This document shows, one piece after another, positions 1 through 8,286 of a stretch of DNA of 45,702 nucleotides (within the stretch, counting starts at the first letter, position 1; each line of letters opens with the position of its first letter). The notes under the pieces are model-generated. The model did not search any database. It saw nothing but the letters and a program-made list of their open reading frames with translations, and was not told where the DNA came from. The stretch lies in the NCBI GenBank assembly GCA_013178165.1, contig JABLXG010000026.1, positions 1 through 45,702 on the forward strand. The letters are read 5' to 3'. The position numbers were made by a program, and so were the translations under genes. This DNA comes from Anaerolineae bacterium (GTDB lineage: Bacteria > Chloroflexota > Anaerolineae > Aggregatilineales > Ch27).

Positions 1-63
1 ATACCCAGAACGTCTACTTGACCCTTTTCGCTCCCCAACACTCCCAGAAAGGAGAGGACAGCC

Positions 64-111
64 CGGTAACATTATCAAATGAACGAACCGTCTCCGCTCG
101 GTAACATTATC
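64..111. repeat. 13-bp direct repeat at the left edge
   Basis: The sequence CGGTAACATTATC occurs at 64-76 and again at 99-111, with starts 35 bases apart. On the minus strand each copy reads GATAATGTTACCG. The stretch 1-150 has no convincing gene. Repeated short motifs of this kind are known from the ends of some insertion sequences, so this could be one end of an element lying mainly to the left of the window, but no transposase is visible here. A double protein-binding site is the other reading. Confidence 0.5.
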
Positions 112-150
112 TTTTGATTTGACAGGGCGCGGCTTGGCCCGGCCATCCCG

Positions 151-813
151 CTAGATCATGCCACGCTTGGCTTTAGCCCTGCTCTGCCCCACCATCAGAA
201 TCGCTGCCTGGCCCAGCAAGTGGCCATAGACCGGCGTACCCAGCGCCAACGTCGCCAGCCAGCCAATGCATGGAATCCAGCCAAAAACCGCCAGGATCAG
301 GCTGACCACCACCGAAAACAACACCAGCATCGCCAGGATACCCGCGTTCGCCAGCGCCAGGCGTAGATTCTCGCCGATCGCCAGGTACACGGAAAACGTC
401 GGGTTGCGGGTGTAGCGCACCATGCCGATGAACAACCCGGCATTGGCAATGAGCGCATAAACCAGCACAAACACAACCATGACACAGGCCGCCAGCGACA
501 GGATCACTTCCGCGCCGCGGCCATCCATCAGGCTGCCGATCACCCCGAAGACACAGGCCAGCAGCACAATGAACACGTTATAGATCAGGCCAGCCAGCAA
601 GAACATCAGGCCATCGGTGAACTTCTGCCCGAAGTTGTCCCAGTACGGCAGGGGATTCTCCCGTCCATCGAGCATGTTGCGCATCAACTCAATGATCCAG
701 CCATAAATGGCCAGGTTGAGGATGGGAATGATGCTGATCAGCGCGGTCAGCAGCACCTTGGTCACCCAGTCCTCATCGTCAAAGATGTAGCTAAAGGAAC
801 GTCCCAGATCCAT
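151..813 (-). CDS. DUF4013 family polytopic membrane protein
   Basis: This is a 220-residue integral membrane protein of unknown function. The arrangement fits DUF4013: a short N-terminal segment with an aromatic and acidic patch (FDDEDW), a first hydrophobic hairpin around residues 18-40, a PLPYWDN-type polar loop, and then further long hydrophobic segments with small residues to the C-terminus, which ends in a basic tail. The ATG at 813 is chosen because GGGGGAG lies about 11 bases upstream. A TTG twelve codons further upstream would also be in frame but has no better ribosome site. DUF4013 proteins are common in Chloroflexota and archaea and their role is not established. The gene stands apart from its upstream neighbour by about 85 bases. 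Confidence 0.8.
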   Translation of the reverse strand: MDLGRSFSYIFDDEDWVTKVLLTALISIIPILNLAIYGWIIELMRNMLDGRENPLPYWDNFGQKFTDGLMFLLAGLIYNVFIVLLACVFGVIGSLMDGRGAEVILSLAACVMVVFVLVYALIANAGLFIGMVRYTRNPTFSVYLAIGENLRLALANAGILAMLVLFSVVVSLILAVFGWIPCIGWLATLALGTPVYGHLLGQAAILMVGQSRAKAKRGMI

Positions 814-897
814 GGATGGGCTTCTCCCCCTGTATGTGAATGGCTGCAACCTGGCCCGGTGGCGCTATCCCACAGCCTACCACCGGCCAGCGACTAC

Positions 898-1887
898 CTA
901 TACGTTATCCCCTGATTTGCGTTGCGGCGGGACAGCCAGGAGCGCCAGCCGCTGACGGGGGCGTACCGCCAGCGCCGTGCGTACCGCCAGCACAATGCCC
1001 TCCAGCGGGCTGCTCACCGTCTGGAGCACGGCCCCACCATCCAGCCGACGGATCTCGCCGATCGGCTGCCCGGCAGTCACCATCTCGCCGGGCTGCACCC
1101 GTGCCATCCACAACCCGCCGGATTCGGCCAGCAGGGGCGCAGCGGCAGTATACACGACCGGCGGCGTGGATGGCGCAGTCCTGGCCGCAATCATGCTCAT
1201 GCTCGCCAGCACGCCGTCGATCACCCGCCGGTGTGCCTCCACCGCCTCAGAATCAGCCCGACCACGCACCCCGGCGGCAGACCCCAGCATGGCCGTGCTG
1301 GCGGTCACCGCCACCGGCGCGGGGTCCCAGCTGGCCAGCGGCTGGAGCAATCCCACCGAAGCGCCACACTGCTGCAGCAGGATACGATTTTGCGTGTTGA
1401 GGAAGGCGTCATCGCCCTGGAAGGTCCAGACCAGCGGCGTGCAGGCTTCACCTGGTTCCGCCGCGCCCAGCGCCAGCCAGGCATCGGCATTGACGATGAA
1501 TGTCTGGTAAACAAAATGGGCCAGACGTTGGGTTGGCTTACCCTCCAGATCGCCGGGGAAGACCTGCCGCAGAATCAGGCCATCCAGCGGATTCTGGGTT
1601 TGCATGGCCTCGAAGCTGAGCGGATCCAGGATCGGGCAGACCATCACCCGCCCGGCGACCGTGGCCGGATCGAGTGTATCGATCAGGCGCAGGGCAGCCT
1701 GGACCCCGGCGTATTCGTCACCGTCCATGCCGCTGGTCACCAGCAACACCGGGTCTGGCTCTGTGCCATTGATCAGGGCGATGGGAAAGCCAATCCGCGC
1801 CCGTCCAAGATCGACCTGATACACCCCGCGCAGGGTGCGACCGGCTTCCACCCGCAGCGGGCCAAGCTGCCAGGTTTCTCCACTCAT
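898..1887 (-). CDS. Degenerate M14-family deacylase (succinylglutamate desuccinylase/aspartoacylase-like)
   Basis: The 329-residue protein follows the succinylglutamate desuccinylase/aspartoacylase layout: an N-terminal strand, a GxHGxE-like region near residues 53-58, an NPLDG segment matching the usual NPDG block followed by FPG, and a C-terminal beta-barrel (about residues 250-325) resembling a biotinyl-lipoyl fold. Normal members hydrolyse an amide or ester with one zinc held by His, Glu and His. Here the first His is Asp55 (GMDGDE), and the usual DLH motif reads WLALG, so two zinc ligands appear to be missing. The protein may be a non-catalytic relative or may bind metal differently. The family assignment is fairly safe. 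Activity is doubtful. An extended -10 promoter lies about 55 bases upstream. Confidence 0.72.
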   Translation of the reverse strand: MSGETWQLGPLRVEAGRTLRGVYQVDLGRARIGFPIALINGTEPDPVLLVTSGMDGDEYAGVQAALRLIDTLDPATVAGRVMVCPILDPLSFEAMQTQNPLDGLILRQVFPGDLEGKPTQRLAHFVYQTFIVNADAWLALGAAEPGEACTPLVWTFQGDDAFLNTQNRILLQQCGASVGLLQPLASWDPAPVAVTASTAMLGSAAGVRGRADSEAVEAHRRVIDGVLASMSMIAARTAPSTPPVVYTAAAPLLAESGGLWMARVQPGEMVTAGQPIGEIRRLDGGAVLQTVSSPLEGIVLAVRTALAVRPRQRLALLAVPPQRKSGDNV

Positions 1888-1941
1888 GATTCGCCTGACT
1901 CCGTGGTAGAAAAAAACGACGTGGTAGGCCAGCCTGGACGT

Positions 1942-1950
1942 ATTATAGCA
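1942..1950 (-). promoter_or_regulatory. Extended -10 promoter of the deacylase-like gene
   Basis: On the minus strand the sequence TGC-TATAAT gives a perfect -10 hexamer with the TGn extension. No good -35 is seen, as expected for extended -10 promoters. Transcription would start about 50 bases before the ATG at 1887. Confidence 0.5.
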
Positions 1951-2050
1951 GTTTTGGCCCGCGGAAAAGCCAGGCCGGGCACCGGCGAAGATTGTCAGCG
2001 TCCGATCGCCAGGCAGAAACGAGGATGAAAGCCGCCACCTGGCCAGTGGA

Positions 2051-2953
2051 TCAACGGGCGGTAGAGCCGGGCACGATCACCTGCACCGCGCCAGGCACAA
2101 TCCGCGCCGTAAAGGGGGTGTCGCCAAACAGTTCGCCATCCCCCTGAACCTGTTGCTGCGGCCTGCTCCTGACGCTGACCTCGCGCGCCTGCCAGTGTTG
2201 CAGGGCAGCAGTGAAGTTGTCCAGCTGGATGACACTGGCGGCGATGGAGACCAGGGTTTCCGGCCTGGTGTTGAGCATCATCACATCCAGCAGCCCATCA
2301 TCCGGCTTGACCGACGAGTTAAGCACCAGGTTCAGCCGCCCCAGGCTGCCCACATTGGCGATCAGCAGGGAAAAGCCTTCCGTCTCGATCTCCTGCCCGT
2401 CGATCACCAGCTGGTAGTGGGCGTGCAGAGGTTCGCTGAGCGCCTCCAGGACAGCGAAACCATAGGCCAGCAGACCAAAGCGATCCTTGAGATCACGCGT
2501 GGTCTTGCGGACGACAGCCGCCTCAAAGCCGACGCTAGCTCGCAGCATGAAGTAGTGCTCCCCGATCTGGCCCATATCGACCTGGCGCAACCGGTGGCCC
2601 GGCTGGAAGATCAGTTCAGCGGCCTGTTCCAGTTCACGGGGGATGTTCAGTTCGACCGCCACCACGTTGCCGGTCCCACCCGGCAGAAGAGCTAGCGGCA
2701 CATTTGTCCCCACCAGGCCGCCAGCGACCTCCATCACCGTGCCATCACCACCGTAGACCGCCACCAGATCAGCGCCCTGTTCGACGGCCCGGCGGGCCAG
2801 CCGCCGGCCATCGCCAGCTTTTTTGGTGATGGAGACGTTCCAATCTACGCCATGTCTTTGAAAGACCGTGTTCAGTGGCTTGAGAATCGGCTCGTCCACA
2901 CCGGCAGCCGGGTTGATAATGACCTCAATCGATCGATAGGGATGGTTAGCCAT
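2051..2953 (-). CDS. Diacylglycerol/sphingosine kinase family lipid kinase (DgkB/YegS-like)
   Basis: The product is a soluble lipid kinase of the DAGK catalytic family (about 300 residues, the usual size). It shows the N-terminal INPAAG motif, the GGDGT nucleotide-binding motif (AVYGGDGTV) and the LPGGTGN motif, followed by the beta-rich C-terminal domain with LLIANVGSLGR and GDGELFG-type loops. Family members phosphorylate diacylglycerol or related lipids with ATP at the membrane face and recycle lipid for phospholipid synthesis. The actual substrate cannot be told from sequence. The start is placed at the ATG at 2953. An ATG ten codons upstream (2983) is in frame, and neither has a strong ribosome site. 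The gene lies just downstream of the metal transporter operon on the same strand, with a gap of 110 bases. Confidence 0.85.
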   Translation of the reverse strand: MANHPYRSIEVIINPAAGVDEPILKPLNTVFQRHGVDWNVSITKKAGDGRRLARRAVEQGADLVAVYGGDGTVMEVAGGLVGTNVPLALLPGGTGNVVAVELNIPRELEQAAELIFQPGHRLRQVDMGQIGEHYFMLRASVGFEAAVVRKTTRDLKDRFGLLAYGFAVLEALSEPLHAHYQLVIDGQEIETEGFSLLIANVGSLGRLNLVLNSSVKPDDGLLDVMMLNTRPETLVSIAASVIQLDNFTAALQHWQAREVSVRSRPQQQVQGDGELFGDTPFTARIVPGAVQVIVPGSTAR

Positions 2954-3063
2954 AGCCCGGTCTATACCAGAAACAAGGGGCATGATGACAGGTTCAGGTT
3001 ATGCCGATTCTAACGCATTTTGCAGGATGCGTGAATGCCAGGGAACGACCTGCGGGAGCCGTT

Positions 3064-3897
3064 TCAGGCCGGTTCGGCGTGGCCCAGCAGGCGACTCCCC
3101 ACGAAGGACACCACAAACAGGATGGTGGTGATCAGGACGATCGCCGGGCCAGAGGCAATATTGAGATAAAAGGAAAGATACAGGCCGACCACCCCGCTCA
3201 AGGCGCCCAAGGCGGCAGCCAGAATCATCATGTGATGCAGCCGTCGCGCCAGCAACTGGGCGGTAGCCGCAGGTGTGACCAGCATGGCCACCATCAGGGC
3301 GACGCCGACCGTCTGCAGGCTGGCGACAACCGTCACCGCCAGCAACACCAGCAACAGCAGGCGCAGCGCGCCATCCGGCAGGTGCAGCGTCCGCGCCAGG
3401 GTGGGATCAAAGCTGAGGATCAGGAATTCTTTGTACAGCGCTACAATAGTCAGGACGACGACCGCGCCACAGACGGCCATGATCAGCAGGTCGGTATCGC
3501 TGACGCCCAGCACGTTGCCAAAGAGGATATGCGCCAGGTCGACGCTGTAGCTGCGGGCCGTGCTGATGATGGCGATACCCAGGGCGAACATCCCGGCAAA
3601 GACCACGCCGATGGCTGTATCTTCCTTCAGGCGACCTTCCCGGGTCAGCCAGCCAATGCCCAGAGCTACCGCTACGCCAGCGATCAGCCCGCCTAGAAAC
3701 AGCGTCTGTCCCATGATGTAAGCTACGGCCACGCCGGGCAGCGTGCCGTGCGCGACCGCATCCCCAAAGAAGGCCATACCGCGCACAACGACAAAACTGC
3801 CGATTACCCCGCTGACCAGGCCAATCAGCAACACGGCCAGTAGCGCGCGCTGCATAAAGGCAAACTGAAGCGGATCAAGCAGGAATCCCAGGTCCAT
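3064..3897 (-). CDS. znuB: Zinc/manganese ABC transporter permease (ZnuB/MntB-like)
   Basis: This is a 277-residue polytopic membrane protein of the ABC-3 family, which forms the channel of Zn2+/Mn2+/Fe2+ importers together with a binding protein and an ATPase. Hydrophobic helices start with the segment after MQRALLA and run to the C-terminus. The GMAFFGDAVAHGTLPGVAVA block matches the conserved cytoplasmic loop of this family that contacts the ATPase. The frame is open upstream to 4038, but that part would overlap the ATPase gene by over 130 bases. The ATG at 3897 has GAGGGG just before it and gives the normal length, with a gap of 7 bases after the ATPase stop. It is the last gene of the fur-znuACB operon. 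The metal is inferred as zinc from the regulator and its site. Confidence 0.87.
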   Translation of the reverse strand: MDLGFLLDPLQFAFMQRALLAVLLIGLVSGVIGSFVVVRGMAFFGDAVAHGTLPGVAVAYIMGQTLFLGGLIAGVAVALGIGWLTREGRLKEDTAIGVVFAGMFALGIAIISTARSYSVDLAHILFGNVLGVSDTDLLIMAVCGAVVVLTIVALYKEFLILSFDPTLARTLHLPDGALRLLLLVLLAVTVVASLQTVGVALMVAMLVTPAATAQLLARRLHHMMILAAALGALSGVVGLYLSFYLNIASGPAIVLITTILFVVSFVGSRLLGHAEPA

Positions 3898-3904
3898 CCA
3901 CCCC

Positions 3905-4744
3905 TCAGCTTTCTTCGTTGTCTTCGCCAGCAGGACCGTGCTCATCCACCACCACGACGGTTTCCGCACCCTGGTGGATGATCCCGATCTGGCCGCGGTA
4001 AGCGCGGCTGAGCGCTTCAGTGGTGAAGACCTCAGCACTCGTCCCGTAGGCGATGACCTCCTGGTTGATCAACAACAGGCGGTCGAAACGGCTGGCTGCC
4101 AGGCTCATGTCGTGGGTAGCCAGGATGATGGTCACGCCCTGGGCATGCAGCGCTTCCAGGACGGCCATGATCTCCTCGCTGGCGGTAGCATCCACCCCGC
4201 TGAACGGCTCATCCAGGAGCAGAACGCTGGTCTGCTGGGCCAGCGCACGGGCGATGAAGACGCGCCGCCGCTGCCCGCCGCTGAGCTGGCCGATCTGCCG
4301 GTCGCGGAAGGCCAGCATCCCCACCCGTTCCAGTTCGGCGTCGACGGCTTCCCAGTCGCGGCGACCCGGCCAGCGCAGCCAGCCCAGCTGGCGGGCGCGG
4401 CCCATCATCACCACATCCCGCACACTAACCGGGAAACGCCAGTCGATGGCTTCGTACTGGGGCACATAACCGATCAGGCGATGGCTGACAGCGCACTCCT
4501 CGCCGTACATGGAGATGAAGCCGCTGGTATGCGGGATCAGCCCGACAATCGCCTTAAACAGGGTGCTTTTGCCCGCCCCGTTGGGGCCGAGCACGGCCAC
4601 ACTCTCCCCCGGCTGCACAGCAAAGGAGATATTCCGGATGGCCGAGCGTGCGCCGGGGTAACCCGCCGACAGCCCCTGCACCAGCAGTGCGGGGCAACCA
4701 TCAACAGCCGGAAGGGCGATCTTCAACGAGGGGTGGCTGGCCAT
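3905..4744 (-). CDS. znuC: Zinc/manganese ABC transporter ATP-binding protein (ZnuC/MntA-like)
   Basis: The 279-residue ATPase powers metal import. Visible motifs are Walker A GPNGAGKST at 53-61, a Q-loop in YVPQYE near 96, the ABC signature LSGGQ at 154-158, Walker B LLLDEP at 175-180 and the H-loop His211. The WRFPVSVRDVV segment after the Q-loop is typical of the Zn/Mn/Fe subfamily (family 5 of the metal importers). The C-terminal tail after residue 255 is acidic (DEHGPAGEDNEE). The gene starts 19 bases after the stop of the binding-protein gene and ends 7 bases before the permease start, so the three are translated from one message. Confidence 0.9.
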   Translation of the reverse strand: MASHPSLKIALPAVDGCPALLVQGLSAGYPGARSAIRNISFAVQPGESVAVLGPNGAGKSTLFKAIVGLIPHTSGFISMYGEECAVSHRLIGYVPQYEAIDWRFPVSVRDVVMMGRARQLGWLRWPGRRDWEAVDAELERVGMLAFRDRQIGQLSGGQRRRVFIARALAQQTSVLLLDEPFSGVDATASEEIMAVLEALHAQGVTIILATHDMSLAASRFDRLLLINQEVIAYGTSAEVFTTEALSRAYRGQIGIIHQGAETVVVVDEHGPAGEDNEES

Positions 4745-4763
4745 GGCGGCAATCTCCGGCGGG

Positions 4764-5867
4764 TTAATTCACCGTCCCGCCCAGGGCGGCGGTGATCACC
4801 CGCGTGTTGTAACGCAAGTACTCCGGGTAGGTCGCGGCGGGGCCACCCGGCTCGCTCAGGGAGCCAGTGTAGAGCGTATAGAAGCGGACCCCCGTCTCCC
4901 GTGCGATCTGCTCGGCCAGGGCCGGGTTGGCAATGGTCTCTGTGAACACCGCAGGCACGCCGGTAGCACGGATATCGCTAATCAGCCGGGCGATATCCGC
5001 CGCGCTTGGCTCGGCCAGCGTGCTGGCCCCGGGGATGACTGTACCCAGCACCTTCAGCCCGAAGGCGCTGGCGTAGTAGTTGAAGGTCAGATGGTTGGTG
5101 ACCAGCAACCGGTTACCTTCCGGGATTGTCGCCAGCATCGGCGCGATTTCCTCGCGAACCAGCGTCTGCAGCGTATCGATGATAGCGGTGGCGGTGGCAG
5201 CGTAAACGGCAGCGTTGGCCGGATCGCGCTCGCTCAGGGCGTCGCGGATCATCAGCGCCCATAGCATGGCGTTATAGGGGTCGGTCCACACGTGCGGGTC
5301 ACACCGGCCATGCGCATGCTCATCGCCAGCTTGTTCTTCGCCGCCGCAATCCAGCTGGTAGAGCGGCCCCAGCCTGCCTTCAGTGGGTGGAGGCAACAGG
5401 CCAATGGACGCCAGTTCCTCCTGGTGAGCGGCGCACTGCCCGGCAAAGGTGCCCACATCGCCAGAGAGCAGGTACTCCTCAAGCTCACCGGTTTCCGGAA
5501 ACTTGCCAAACGGCAGGATATCCACGCAGGTCGAGACCGTGACCGGTGCCAGGTCCGGAGCCGCGCCGCGGATGGTTTCCAGCAGGCTTTCCTCCAGGTT
5601 AGCGCCCACGATCAGGATCAGATCGGCCTGCGCCAGCCGCACCAGATCCTGCGGGGAGGGTGTGTAGCTGTGCGGATCAGCGCCCGGCGGCATCAGCGAA
5701 ACGACCTCGGCGGCTTCGCCGGCAACGCTGGCGGCGATATCGGCCAGGATGCTGGTGCTGGCCACCACCTGCAGCCGATCCTGCGCCTGCACACCTCCGC
5801 CGGGGAGTACACCGAGCACCAGTACCAGGCTCAACAGCACAATCCCCATCCGGCAATTTTGACCCAT
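4764..5867 (-). CDS. znuA: Zinc/manganese ABC transporter substrate-binding protein (ZnuA/TroA-like)
   Basis: This is the extracellular metal receptor of the importer, 367 residues with a signal peptide at 1-28 (hydrophobic core, cleavage near VQAQ). The mature part has the two-lobed TroA fold. Probable metal ligands are His66 in DPHSY, His192 in DPHVWTDP and His259 in TNHL, with an acidic residue in the C-terminal lobe as the fourth. A short His/Asp/Glu stretch (GDEHAHGRCD, about 181-190) resembles the metal-collecting loop of ZnuA proteins, though shorter. The region 120-180 is an insertion with two Cys and many acidic residues. The ATG at 5867 is preceded by TAGGATT. A Zur-box-like palindrome lies 15-29 bases upstream. 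No lipobox is evident, so anchoring would be by an uncleaved signal or partner binding. Confidence 0.87.
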   Translation of the reverse strand: MGQNCRMGIVLLSLVLVLGVLPGGGVQAQDRLQVVASTSILADIAASVAGEAAEVVSLMPPGADPHSYTPSPQDLVRLAQADLILIVGANLEESLLETIRGAAPDLAPVTVSTCVDILPFGKFPETGELEEYLLSGDVGTFAGQCAAHQEELASIGLLPPPTEGRLGPLYQLDCGGEEQAGDEHAHGRCDPHVWTDPYNAMLWALMIRDALSERDPANAAVYAATATAIIDTLQTLVREEIAPMLATIPEGNRLLVTNHLTFNYYASAFGLKVLGTVIPGASTLAEPSAADIARLISDIRATGVPAVFTETIANPALAEQIARETGVRFYTLYTGSLSEPGGPAATYPEYLRYNTRVITAALGGTVN

Positions 5868-5881
5868 AGTCCAATCCTAAT

Positions 5882-5896
5882 TGAAAGACTTTTTCA
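5882..5896. promoter_or_regulatory. Zur/Fur-box-like palindrome before znuA
   Basis: The 15-bp sequence TGAAAGACTTTTTCA is a dyad with five-base arms (TGAAA and TTTCA). Read on the minus strand it is TGAAAAAGTCTTTCA, matching 12 of 15 positions of the TGAAAATGATTTTCA-type Zur box known from Actinobacteria (from memory). It sits between the fur-family gene and znuA, just upstream of the znuA ribosome site, so it could repress znuACB in metal-replete cells. Confidence 0.55.
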
Positions 5897-5930
5897 GTTC
5901 TGATGAATCCTACCATGTTTGCCGGGCCAG

Positions 5931-6371
5931 TCAATCCCCGGCCCGCTGGCACTCCGGGCAGAGGCCGGCGATCTCCAGCCAGTGGCTGGTGATGCGGTAG
6001 CCGGTGCGGGCAGTGATCTCTTCAAGGTAGGCGCTCAGGTCGCAGCCTTCGATTTCTACCACGCGGTTGCAACGCTGACAGATGACGTGATGGGTATGGC
6101 CGGGCGAACACAGCGCGTAAGCGTGGCAGTTGTCCAGTAAGTGCACCGGGCGAACCAGCCCCAGCCCCGCCAGCACTTCCAGCGTGCGGTACACCGTCAC
6201 CAGGCCGATGTCGGCAGCGTGCGCCCGCGCTGCTGTGTGCAGTTCGGCGATCGAAAGCGGTCGGGCTGCTTCTTCCAGCGCCAGGATCACTGCCCGGCGA
6301 GCACGGGTCAGCTTGAAGCCATGCTGGTGAAGCCGGGCAGCCAGCGATTGTGAGGGTAGGATTGCCATCAT
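5931..6371 (-). CDS. Fur/Zur family metal-responsive transcriptional repressor
   Basis: This is a 146-residue Fur-family regulator with the usual winged-helix DNA-binding half (GFKLTRARRAVILAL, then the VTVYRTLEVL recognition region at about 58-67) and a C-terminal metal-binding dimerisation half. It has two CxxC pairs, Cys98/Cys101 and Cys138/Cys141, which would hold the structural zinc, and a His cluster (GHTHHVIC, 91-98) for the regulatory metal. The frame is open further upstream to 6539, but that extension overlaps the preceding gene and carries no conserved sequence. The start is set at the double ATG (6371 or 6368) with GGAAGAAAG about 13 bases ahead. Its position first in the operon with znuACB and the palindrome before znuA support a zinc-sensing role. 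Iron or manganese is possible. Confidence 0.87.
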   Translation of the reverse strand: MMAILPSQSLAARLHQHGFKLTRARRAVILALEEAARPLSIAELHTAARAHAADIGLVTVYRTLEVLAGLGLVRPVHLLDNCHAYALCSPGHTHHVICQRCNRVVEIEGCDLSAYLEEITARTGYRITSHWLEIAGLCPECQRAGD

Positions 6372-6454
6372 CTGTCTGAGACTTTCTTCCAGGGGCGGGC
6401 CAGCGCCCCCGCCATGCACTGTCGATTGTACCCGATCGCGGCGCTTCGCGGCCC

Positions 6455-7624
6455 TCAGCGGAAAGCCGGCGCCCATTCCGGCAGAAATGCGTCGGCGACC
6501 AGCTTGCTGATCTGACCAGAGGTCGTGTCCAGGACCCACAGGCTGGGCCGCGCCTCCTGCCCGGCCACCGGACTCGCCACCGCCGGGAAGCGCTGGATGA
6601 CCAGCCGCACGCCGTCCGGCTCCCAGGCGAAAGCGCCCGTGGCGTATGCCGGATCGACAGCCAGCGGCTTGGCGTCGCCATTGCTCGCCGCGACCAGATA
6701 AAGCTGATGACCGGGCGTATACCCCTCATCCATCAGACGGCGTCCCACCACCAGCGCGGTCCCCTTAGGCGTCCAGAGCAGCCGGGCATCATCAACCGGT
6801 GCATCCGGCGCGGAGAGCGCCGTAATCTGCCCCGTCCGCAGGTCGGCCATCCTGATATGGGTGTAGAACGCTGTTTCTGAGGCAAAGACGATGTCCAGGT
6901 AAGCCAGCCGCGCACCATCCGGGGAAAATATACCTGTGCTGCCATGCAGGGTAGGCAAGAAGGCATCCGCGCCGCCGGTCAGGTCGTGGATCAGGATGCC
7001 GCTGTTTTGCAGGTCATAGGAAGCCAGCCGCGTCCCATCCGGCGACCACACCGGCCCTACCGTGTAAAGGGCTTCATCCTCAAACAGGGGGGCGTTGACC
7101 GGCGTAGCCCCGGACAGATCGAGCACCCAGACGCGGGTCGGACGGACATTCGCCCCGCCGGCGGTTCCAGGCGTACGCTCATAGGCCAGGCGCATCCCAT
7201 CCGGGGACCAGGCGGGGGCGGTGCAGTCATCCGGAGCGCAGGCGACCAGCGTGCTGATCTCGTCGGTTGCCCGGTCGAGCAGACGCAGATCGATCCCGCC
7301 TTCTGCGCTGTACTCGCTGAAGGCGATCTGCGCGCCATCCGGGCTGACAGCAAAGTCATAGACGCCAGAAGCGCTGGACGTGACCGGGATGGCCTGGGTC
7401 GGGGCCGCCGGATCGAGCAGGTGGATATTGGCCGGGGCGCCGCCCGCCGGGGCCAGAAAAGCGATCAGCGGGCCGCTGCCGGGTTGCGGGGCGCTGCTGC
7501 GGGCCGGAAGGCTCCCGGCGACCAATCCCAGCAGCGTGACCAGCGCCGCCACAACTGCCAGCCCGATCAGGGCGACCAACCCGGCCCGGCGCGACAAAGA
7601 AAGGAAAGCCTCGAAGGGGATCAT
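6455..7624 (-). CDS. Membrane-anchored PD40/TolB-like beta-propeller protein
   Basis: The 389-residue protein has one N-terminal membrane segment (about residues 13-37) and then an extracytoplasmic beta-propeller. The blades carry the WD40-like PD40 signature: SPDGAQIAF, SPDGMRLAY, SPDGTRLAS, SPDGARLAY, TPKGTALVV and EPDGVRLVI, so at least six blades are visible. Such propellers bind proteins, peptides or polysaccharides. No catalytic residues can be assigned. The gene follows the thioredoxin-like gene by 27 bases on the same strand and precedes fur by 83 bases, so it may share transcription with either. Function is unknown. Confidence 0.78.
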   Translation of the reverse strand: MIPFEAFLSLSRRAGLVALIGLAVVAALVTLLGLVAGSLPARSSAPQPGSGPLIAFLAPAGGAPANIHLLDPAAPTQAIPVTSSASGVYDFAVSPDGAQIAFSEYSAEGGIDLRLLDRATDEISTLVACAPDDCTAPAWSPDGMRLAYERTPGTAGGANVRPTRVWVLDLSGATPVNAPLFEDEALYTVGPVWSPDGTRLASYDLQNSGILIHDLTGGADAFLPTLHGSTGIFSPDGARLAYLDIVFASETAFYTHIRMADLRTGQITALSAPDAPVDDARLLWTPKGTALVVGRRLMDEGYTPGHQLYLVAASNGDAKPLAVDPAYATGAFAWEPDGVRLVIQRFPAVASPVAGQEARPSLWVLDTTSGQISKLVADAFLPEWAPAFR

Positions 7625-7651
7625 CAGGGCGCTTTCAGCGGTCAGACAGCG

Positions 7652-8149
7652 CTAGCTGCGACCAAAGGTCAGCGCCAGGCGGATGTCTTCCAGCCGTGGC
7701 AGGCTATTGGCGCGGAGCACCTCGCGCCCTTCCGGCGTAAAAACCAGAAAAGTTGGCGAAAAAACGAATTCAAAGCGGTCGGCCAAGGCGCTGCCAAGCG
7801 CATCGTGGATGTTGAGCAACAGCGAGTCGATTCCGGCGGAGGATAGCTCGGCGGTCAGATCGCGCACGGCGGGCAGAATCGCCAGGCAAGCCACACAGTA
7901 GTTGGAATAGAGCATCACAAACGTCGGCTGCTCATTGGTCAGGATGACCTCCGCTTCCGCCAGGCTGCTCACCTCCGGCGGCGGATACTGGCGGGACAGG
8001 CCAAAGGCCAGTGCTCCCAGCACGTACAACATCAACAGCCCGGCCCGCAACCACCTGCCGCCCTCCCGCCAGCGCCACAGCACAAAAGCCAGGATCGCCC
8101 CCAGCCCGACGCTGATCCAGACATAAGAGAACTGGTTGATGATATTCAC
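7652..8149 (-). CDS. Membrane-anchored thioredoxin-like protein with CVAC motif
   Basis: The protein has two N-terminal hydrophobic segments followed by a thioredoxin-like domain. The motif YSNYCVACLAILP resembles the WCxxC active site of thioredoxin-fold proteins, and the later SPTFLVF stretch corresponds to the cis-proline loop. It is probably an extracytoplasmic thiol oxidoreductase or a cytochrome-maturation-type protein. The GTG at 8149 is chosen as start, giving 165 residues, because the open frame upstream (to 8269) is Arg-rich and unlike a membrane protein N-terminus. GGGAGG lies some distance upstream, so the start is not certain. It lies next to the SelW-like selenoprotein gene, which is also a thioredoxin-fold redox protein on the same strand. 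Confidence 0.7.
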   Translation of the reverse strand: MNIINQFSYVWISVGLGAILAFVLWRWREGGRWLRAGLLMLYVLGALAFGLSRQYPPPEVSSLAEAEVILTNEQPTFVMLYSNYCVACLAILPAVRDLTAELSSAGIDSLLLNIHDALGSALADRFEFVFSPTFLVFTPEGREVLRANSLPRLEDIRLALTFGRS

Positions 8150-8286
8150 GGCAACCCACCCAGCCTCCCAGAGGCAACAGCGCCTCCCGCCCTGACCTCG
8201 CCGCCTATTGTAGCCGGTCGCTGGTAGCGGGCCAAACAACGGCCGCTGGCGCTCACCCCGTCCTGGCACATGCTGCGGTCGGATGG

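Noticed and set aside
922-2028. Open frame of 368 codons on the plus strand
   Set aside because: It is antisense to the M14-family gene, has low-complexity His/Gln/Arg-rich sequence and no recognisable domain.
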